Positions 59,206-64,000 of a stretch of DNA of 64,000 nt are shown here, piece by piece. The stretch's first letter is position 1; each line of letters begins with the position of its first letter. This DNA comes from an uncultured Mycoplasmatota bacterium (GTDB lineage: Bacteria > Bacillota_I > Bacilli_A > RF39 > UBA660): NCBI GenBank assembly GCA_900551455.1, contig URVV01000003.1, positions 23,561 through 87,560 of the forward strand. Direction: 5' to 3'. Under the pieces are notes generated by a model that saw only the letters and a list, made by a program, of their open reading frames with translations, searched no databases and was not told the origin of the DNA. Both the position numbers and the translations under genes were made by a program.

Positions 59206-60018
59206 TTATCTTTCCTTTCCATTTTTAAACTTTTGTTTTTTAACTTTACCATCGGGAGTATATGTTGTTTTTGTTTTTTTATTAACATCAATTTCTACTG
59301 CCTCCTGACCTTTTTTTAAGGTTTCCCTATAATCCTTTGGAACATTTCTATACTTTACTTCATCTTTTAATCTTTGAAGTAATTTACGAACAGAAGGTTT
59401 ATTTTCTTTAATAACACCTTCCTGTACCTTTAAGTTCTCTAAGTTGGGCTCTGACAGAGGTTTTTGTGTCTTTGCCACTTCGGGGTTTGATACTTCACTT
59501 TTCTCCTTTTGAATTGGTTTTGCTAATATATCATTAGCAAGTTTTTCTTCATCAGAAATAACTGGAATGCCTTTTTCTTTAGCTTCTTTCATCATTTCTT
59601 CCATCTTGTCTTTTTCTATCTCATTTCTAATTGTAATGTTATCAGTTTGTGCAAGTTTAAATCTTTCAACAACACGATTTACTTTTGATGCATCTTCACT
59701 TCTTACCATAATATCCACTATTCCATCATTATCTGGAAGATTTTTATCAATTAAAGCAGTATAAAGTATTCCATATTTTTTTGCCTCTTTTTCAAACTTT
59801 TTAAGTTCACTTGCTTTAACTGAAAATATTTGAAGTGGACTACCAGATTTTAACATTTTGTTAAGTGATGTTTTACCTTTTGTCATTTGTTTATCTTTGG
59901 ACATTGTATAAAGCATAACTGCTATTCTTTCTGCACCAGTTCCACTTACTCTTAATAACATTTCAATTCCCTCAATAGAAAACTTGACCATTTGCTCTGC
60001 GGCTTCACTTGAATTCAT
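59206..60018 (-). CDS. PcfB-family protein (DUF3801)
   Basis: A 270-residue protein. The ~140-residue N-terminal domain (MNSSEAAEQMVKFSIEGIEM ... GTGAERIAVMLYTMSKDKQM, KMLKSGSPLQIFSVKASELK) is the PcfB/DUF3801 hallmark; a charged, disordered tail follows. PcfB helps dock DNA substrate to the coupling protein in pheromone-type conjugation. Its ATG overlaps the TGA stop of the relaxase gene. Confidence 0.9.
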   Translation of the reverse strand: MNSSEAAEQMVKFSIEGIEMLLRVSGTGAERIAVMLYTMSKDKQMTKGKTSLNKMLKSGSPLQIFSVKASELKKFEKEAKKYGILYTALIDKNLPDNDGIVDIMVRSEDASKVNRVVERFKLAQTDNITIRNEIEKDKMEEMMKEAKEKGIPVISDEEKLANDILAKPIQKEKSEVSNPEVAKTQKPLSEPNLENLKVQEGVIKENKPSVRKLLQRLKDEVKYRNVPKDYRETLKKGQEAVEIDVNKKTKTTYTPDGKVKKQKFKNGKER

Positions 60019-61322
60019 TTGTCTCTCTCCTTTCTCTTTTCTTCAAGTTCCTTGATACTTTCTTCTATATCTTTACTTCTTTTTTCTATCCCATCACATA
60101 AAACCACCTCCTTTCGTTTTGCCTTTAATTCTTTAGTGATTTCATTTATTTGACTACGAATTAACAATTTTTCTTCTTCTGTTTTAACTCTTTTATGCTT
60201 TATCCATAGATTATGCTTTTTACTAATAAGCTCTTGAATCTCTCTATTTATCTGTTCTTTATAAAACAAAAACTGCTCGTTGGTTTCTATTTTTTCCCTT
60301 ACAAGCAGTCTTGTTTGATTTGATATTTCTTCCATTTTATTTAAGTCTAATCTAATATTTACTGGAAGCACTTTTCTAGGATATTTAGTTGGATAAACTT
60401 TTAAAATATAACAATAATGTTTGAATAGTCCATATAATCCATGTGCTTTGTTTTTTTTATATTCTTTTTTATAATTATATTCTTTATTATATGATTCAAT
60501 AAAAGGTATTCTTGGTAGGTGTGTATTTTCAATTCTACTATTTATATTATCTATGGAATAATCACTACCAAATGCCCTTTCAATTCTAATATTTCTTTTA
60601 TATGGACTTCTTCTTATACTTAACTTTCCATATCTTTCTTTTATCTCATATCCCATTTTTTCTATAATGTTGATAAAATCTTTATAAGACACTGCCATAC
60701 CTATTGCTCTATCTAAATCTTGTTTAGCAAATGTATGGTAATTTGTCTTTTTAACATAACTTTGATAATAATTATCATAGTTAACTTTCTTAACTTTTTT
60801 ATCTTTAACAACACTTAATCCATATTCCTCACATAAAGTATCAGATACTTCTCTAATAAGTGCATAAGTTTCTCTACTATCGTGATATTTTTTTCCATCT
60901 TTAAAAGATACTGAATTGATTACAAAATGATTATGAATATGTTTACAATTTGTATGTGTACTAACTATTACTTCAAATCTATCTCCCCATATTTCTTCTG
61001 CTAATTTAACTCCTATTAAATGTGCTTGTGTTGGAGTAATTTCTCCATCTTTAAATGATTGAAAAGCATGATAACCAAGTATTCCACTTTTCTTACCATA
61101 TAACTCTTTAGTAAGCATCATATCTTTGTATGGTCTATGAGTAGAACAATTTAAAGCTGATACAAAACATTCTTCTTCAGTTTCATAATTTAATTTCTCA
61201 TAACCATCTAATTTATGTAATTCTTGATAATCTCCATCTTTCATTGTTTTTTCTGGATTTATAACATAGTCAATAACATGGTCTAATCTTTTTTCAACTT
61301 TCCATATTCCTGTTGTTGCCAT
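60015..61322 (-). CDS. MobP-type relaxase (MobA/VirD2-like)
   Basis: A 435-residue nickase that cuts oriT and pilots the strand. It has a candidate catalytic Tyr in the N-terminal region (EKLNYETEEECFVSALNCST or YKDMMLTKELYGKKSGILGY), then GYHAFQSFKDGEITPTQAHL, then the metal-binding HxHxxxN motif in HTNCKHIHNHFVINSVSFKD. The C-terminal half is a basic coiled coil (KEELEEK-type repeats, ending ERDK). This motif order fits the VirD2-like relaxases of Tn1549-like elements. The ATG at 61322 follows AGAGGAAG. Confidence 0.92.
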   Translation of the reverse strand: MATTGIWKVEKRLDHVIDYVINPEKTMKDGDYQELHKLDGYEKLNYETEEECFVSALNCSTHRPYKDMMLTKELYGKKSGILGYHAFQSFKDGEITPTQAHLIGVKLAEEIWGDRFEVIVSTHTNCKHIHNHFVINSVSFKDGKKYHDSRETYALIREVSDTLCEEYGLSVVKDKKVKKVNYDNYYQSYVKKTNYHTFAKQDLDRAIGMAVSYKDFINIIEKMGYEIKERYGKLSIRRSPYKRNIRIERAFGSDYSIDNINSRIENTHLPRIPFIESYNKEYNYKKEYKKNKAHGLYGLFKHYCYILKVYPTKYPRKVLPVNIRLDLNKMEEISNQTRLLVREKIETNEQFLFYKEQINREIQELISKKHNLWIKHKRVKTEEEKLLIRSQINEITKELKAKRKEVVLCDGIEKRSKDIEESIKELEEKRKERDK

Positions 61323-61383
61323 TCTTCCTCTATCCTAGAACATTCACTAGACACTCTTAAACAAGCATATAAAAAAAGTAATA

Positions 61384-61719
61384 TCATTTATTACCTGCTA
61401 TATTCTTATTTAGAAATTGTAATTTTAAATCATCAATTATAATATCAAGTCTAACTACTTCTTCTCTATATTCTCTTTCATCTATAAAGCCAAGTGAATG
61501 TGCTTTTCTTGTAAGTTGATTTATATTATTAGATATTGACCTTAAATCCCTAACAACTTCGTAAAATTTATTACTTGGAGCTTCTTTTATATCATTACCC
61601 ATTATAAGATTTCTAACTATATCACTTTCATTCATTCCACTTTTATTACATAATTCTTTTATTCTATTTTCTTCTTCATCATTGAACCAAAAATTCTTTT
61701 TATGTGTTCTTTTTCTCAT
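61384..61719 (-). CDS. mobC: MobC-type relaxosome protein
   Basis: A 111-residue protein: a ribbon-helix-helix-like start (MRKRTHKKNFWFNDEEENRI), CNKSGMNESDIVRNLIMG and a C-terminal helical part with LRSISNNINQLTRKAHSLGF, the MobC signature. It binds near oriT and helps the relaxase. The start at 61719 is set by GAGGG just upstream. The 61-base gap between it and the relaxase gene is a candidate location for oriT, without a recognisable nic motif. Confidence 0.87.
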   Translation of the reverse strand: MRKRTHKKNFWFNDEEENRIKELCNKSGMNESDIVRNLIMGNDIKEAPSNKFYEVVRDLRSISNNINQLTRKAHSLGFIDEREYREEVVRLDIIIDDLKLQFLNKNIAGNK

Positions 61720-61746
61720 TTTTCCCTCGCTTTCTTCAAAATAAAA

Positions 61747-61766
61747 AGACCAATATAAATTGATCT
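61747..61766 (-). terminator. Terminator after the 61790 regulator gene
   Basis: AGACCAAT (61747-61754) pairs with ATTGATCT (61759-61766) allowing one G-U pair; on the minus strand a T run follows. Confidence 0.6.
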
Positions 61767-61789
61767 TATCTATAAAATATATTATTAAA

Positions 61790-62350
61790 TTAACATTTCC
61801 CACCGTTATCTTCAAAATATGATTCAATATATTTCACTAATATTTTAGCTTTATTAAACTGTTTATCTTTAACAACATTTATAATATAGTCACTACCACT
61901 TGCATCAACAATATTATCATCTTTATCATATTCTATTAGATAAGTGTACTTTTCACTATTTAGTTGACAATTAAGAAGAACAGTTTGATTTTCTTTTATA
62001 GTCATAGAGTCTTTTTTAGCACCAAACATAATATTTATGAAAATAGTAATAGCAAAGCCAACAATAAAAATTATTCCCAAGACTTTTAGTATCTTAATTA
62101 TTATCTCGGCAAGTTTTTCAGTATTATTTACTTTTTCTACTAATACTTGTTTAATGTCATTATTTAATAATTCATCAATACTAACATTTAATGCTTTAGA
62201 TAATAATTTTAACTGTTCAGGATTTGGTGAAGTTTCGCCAAGCTCCCAATTTGATATTGTTTGTCTAGTAACATCAACTTTTTCTGCTAATTGTTCTTGT
62301 GAAAGTTTACAATCTTTTCTTAATTTTAAAATGTTATCTCCCAATTTCAT
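61790..62350 (-). CDS. XRE regulator with membrane anchor
   Basis: A 186-residue protein. The N-terminal helix-turn-helix (KLSQEQLAEKVDVTRQTISN, WELGETSPNPEQLKLLSKAL) is followed by a membrane helix (~87-110, IIIKILKVLGIIFIVGFAIT) and a short external domain. GAAAGGAG precedes ATG 62350. Single-pass XRE proteins often act as one-component sensors. It may set the timing of the mobilisation operon, which begins right downstream with mobC. Confidence 0.85.
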   Translation of the reverse strand: MKLGDNILKLRKDCKLSQEQLAEKVDVTRQTISNWELGETSPNPEQLKLLSKALNVSIDELLNNDIKQVLVEKVNNTEKLAEIIIKILKVLGIIFIVGFAITIFINIMFGAKKDSMTIKENQTVLLNCQLNSEKYTYLIEYDKDDNIVDASGSDYIINVVKDKQFNKAKILVKYIESYFEDNGGKC

Positions 62351-62457
62351 TCTATCTCTCCTTTCACTTACAATTATATATGAGTTGATATTTGCATTCT
62401 ACCAAATGTCTTTGGAACTTTGTCAAAGACTTTTAACAATTATAATACAAATAACTA

Positions 62458-62838
62458 TTATTTTACATCACAAGACCAAAGCCCATGCTTATTACAATAT
62501 GCATATAATTTTGATCCTTTTATATATTTAAATTTACATTCTGCATTTTGCTCTGGTAACAATCTAACTTTGCAAATATCTTTGTCATTAACCAGTGCAA
62601 TCCATTCAATAAAATGTTCTTTTTCCATAACATGATTTACTTTTACAAGTATTTCATCTCCTCTATGTTCAAAAGTTGGAATGTGTTTTTCAAACGATGC
62701 ATCAACACTATTTGAAATTACCTTTACCATAGGTTCACCACAACAAGTTATTCCACACTCATCACAGTTACAGTCATTAATTACCTCAACTAATGCTCCA
62801 CACTTTAAACATTTTTTAATTATCAATTCATTTTTCAT
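62458..62838 (-). CDS. dfx: Desulfoferrodoxin / superoxide reductase
   Basis: A 126-residue non-haem iron protein that reduces superoxide to peroxide in anaerobes. The N-terminal desulforedoxin-like part has CLKCGALVEV and CGITCCGEP. The catalytic centre ligands are visible in FEKHIPTFEH, VNHVMEKEHFIEWIAL and YAYCNKHGLW (four His, one Cys). As cargo on the conjugative element it would give oxygen tolerance. AGGAGG precedes the start. Confidence 0.92.
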   Translation of the reverse strand: MKNELIIKKCLKCGALVEVINDCNCDECGITCCGEPMVKVISNSVDASFEKHIPTFEHRGDEILVKVNHVMEKEHFIEWIALVNDKDICKVRLLPEQNAECKFKYIKGSKLYAYCNKHGLWSCDVK

Positions 62839-62890
62839 TTGTTTCCTCCTTCTATAACAAATTTATATTTATTTAACAAAAAATTGTAAT

Positions 62891-63463
62891 TTATTTGTTT
62901 GTTTCTTTCAATTTTATAAAAATTGTAACTGCTAGATATCCAATAATACTTCCAATAAAATTCATGATTATATCGTCAATATCAAAACTTCTACCAACTA
63001 TCGGTTGTAATATTTCAATTGACAAAGTAATTAAAATAGCAATAACAAATATATTCTTTTTATTTATGTTTTTGAAAACTAATGGCAACATAATTCCCAT
63101 TGGAATAAACATCAACATATTACCTATTAGCATATCTCGTATCCAAGTACCTATCGAAAGCTCACTTTTAATTAAATATTTGTATAATGATGGAACAAAA
63201 TTGAAACTTCCAGAAAACCAACCTAAACTATCTCCTGTAGAGTATCCATTTTTTACATAAAACCAAAAATGCGACCAAAGATTGCTTGGAACGAGTACAA
63301 GATTTATTAATCCAGTTAAATAACATACAAAAATAAATTTAACTATTTCATAAAAATAATTAACTGATAATTTGTTTTTCTTAATTTTAATAATTCTATA
63401 AATAACATATATTATTCCCACTATTATAGTAATAGGAACAACATTCAAAAATGTTTCTAACAT
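62891..63463 (-). CDS. VanZ-family membrane protein
   Basis: A 190-residue protein with four to five membrane helices. The family pattern is FVCYLTGLINLVLVPSNLW, LIGNMLMFIPMGIMLPLVF and LSIEILQPIVGRSFDIDDII. VanZ proteins are linked to low-level teicoplanin and lipoglycopeptide tolerance, but most family members have no proven role. No vanA-type genes are seen nearby. GAAAGGTGG precedes ATG 63463. Confidence 0.88.
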   Translation of the reverse strand: MLETFLNVVPITIIVGIIYVIYRIIKIKKNKLSVNYFYEIVKFIFVCYLTGLINLVLVPSNLWSHFWFYVKNGYSTGDSLGWFSGSFNFVPSLYKYLIKSELSIGTWIRDMLIGNMLMFIPMGIMLPLVFKNINKKNIFVIAILITLSIEILQPIVGRSFDIDDIIMNFIGSIIGYLAVTIFIKLKETNK

Positions 63464-63532
63464 ATAATTGTTACCACCTTTCGAAATACAAATTACTATT
63501 TTTCTAACTAATTACTAAATTGTAATTTGTTA

Positions 63533-63988
63533 TTAAATAGTAAATTCAACTGCTATATTAAAAGATTTGTATTTTCCCTCTTCATATTCATAATCAATTC
63601 CTTTTATAATTCTGTAAGTCCCTTTTGCAAGTTTACCATATCCATTTTCCCAATTAATTTCAATTTCTTTATTTTCTCTTGCCGAAAGTTGAAAAGCAGG
63701 CATAGTAAAATTCAATTCCACATTTATTTTATGCCATTCTCCATCTTTTTTAATCTCTATTTCATAAGGATTTCCATATTGGAAATTTTTATCACTATTA
63801 TTAGTTAAAACTAGAGTTGCACTTTTATTTGTTAATGTTCCTTCTTTAATAGTCATTATAACATCATTTTGTGAAATTTTAATATCAGACTTATTTCCTA
63901 TATCAAATTCATTTTTTTGCTTTCCACACCCAGTCATTCCCAATACCATAACCCCACATAATAAAATAGTTAAAATTGTTTTTTTCAT
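63533..63988 (-). CDS. Ig-like domain lipoprotein (paralogue of 43746)
   Basis: A 151-residue lipoprotein with signal MKKTILTILLCGVMVLGMTGC and the same all-beta domain as 43746-44210. Long stretches are identical (for example SDIKISQNDVIMTIKEGTLT and YEIEIKKDGEWHKINVELNF), while signal peptides and C-termini differ. GGAGG near the window end fixes ATG 63988. It is the last gene seen; the element continues past 64000. Confidence 0.85.
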   Translation of the reverse strand: MKKTILTILLCGVMVLGMTGCGKQKNEFDIGNKSDIKISQNDVIMTIKEGTLTNKSATLVLTNNSDKNFQYGNPYEIEIKKDGEWHKINVELNFTMPAFQLSARENKEIEINWENGYGKLAKGTYRIIKGIDYEYEEGKYKSFNIAVEFTI

Positions 63989-64000
63989 AATCAATCCTCC

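Noticed and set aside
61323..61383. oriT between mobC and relaxase
   Set aside because: The place is right, but I see no clear nic motif or strong inverted repeat, so it is only mentioned as a possibility.
1..64000. CRISPR array, tRNA or rRNA genes, IS-element transposase
   Set aside because: No regularly spaced repeats, cloverleaf sequences, conserved rRNA blocks or transposase motifs were seen on either strand.

Overview
The window is strongly AT-rich DNA from a low-GC Gram-positive bacterium (Bacillota). It looks like one of the small-genome, walled, Mollicutes-related Bacilli found in gut communities. The basis is the Bacillus-like block ylbD-ylbE-ylbF-pgeF-rsmD, a DUF2624/YqfT gene beside nfo, a Ytr-like ABC locus, a glmS ribozyme and a class B penicillin-binding protein. 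TGA acts as a stop in both chromosomal and mobile genes (ATGA overlaps at 13116 and 60015), so the genetic code is standard. Most genes lie on the minus strand.

1-19.8 kb is chromosomal core. It holds a partial unknown gene, an Asn-rich membrane protein, efp, rpmG, a class B PBP, a DUF2624 gene, nfo, a pilin-like protein, rsmD, pgeF, ylbF/E/D, a lipoprotein, tspO, a five-gene Ytr-like ABC operon with a clear promoter and an 18-bp palindromic operator, glmS with its self-cleaving ribozyme, and a frameshifted rdgB.

20.1-64 kb is mobile DNA. Three copies of a sequence encoding the zinc-binding SEC-C tail (CGSGKKYKQCCGK-stop), the C-terminus of SecA-like proteins, lie at 20147, 27540 and 38701 in the same orientation. 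They divide the region into three tandem elements that appear to have used one target. Element 1 (20.2-27.5 kb) has no integrase. It carries a WYL regulator and five metabolic-type genes: a HAD phosphatase, a HAD-phosphoribosyltransferase fusion, a CAT-like acyltransferase, an alpha/beta hydrolase and a PfkB kinase-SIS fusion. This is the best candidate for an undescribed system. Element 2 (27.6-38.7 kb) is laid out like a phage satellite (PICI-like): integrase (pseudogene) and repressor on one strand, and a replisome organiser and helicase-loader-like gene on the other. Its cargo is a type III restriction-modification system and an unknown two-gene cassette next to the attachment site. Element 3 (38.7 kb to beyond the window end) is a Tn1549-like integrative conjugative element. 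It carries integrase, excisionase, sigma-like factor, HU, a type IV secretion module (CHAP hydrolase, VirB4, PrgI, VirB6-like, Maff2-type, VirD4), ArdC-like protein, PcfB, relaxase and MobC, plus cargo: a secreted trypsin-like protease module, Ig-like lipoproteins, desulfoferrodoxin and VanZ.

No tRNA, rRNA or CRISPR array was seen. Functions rest on motifs and gene order read by eye; no database search was run.
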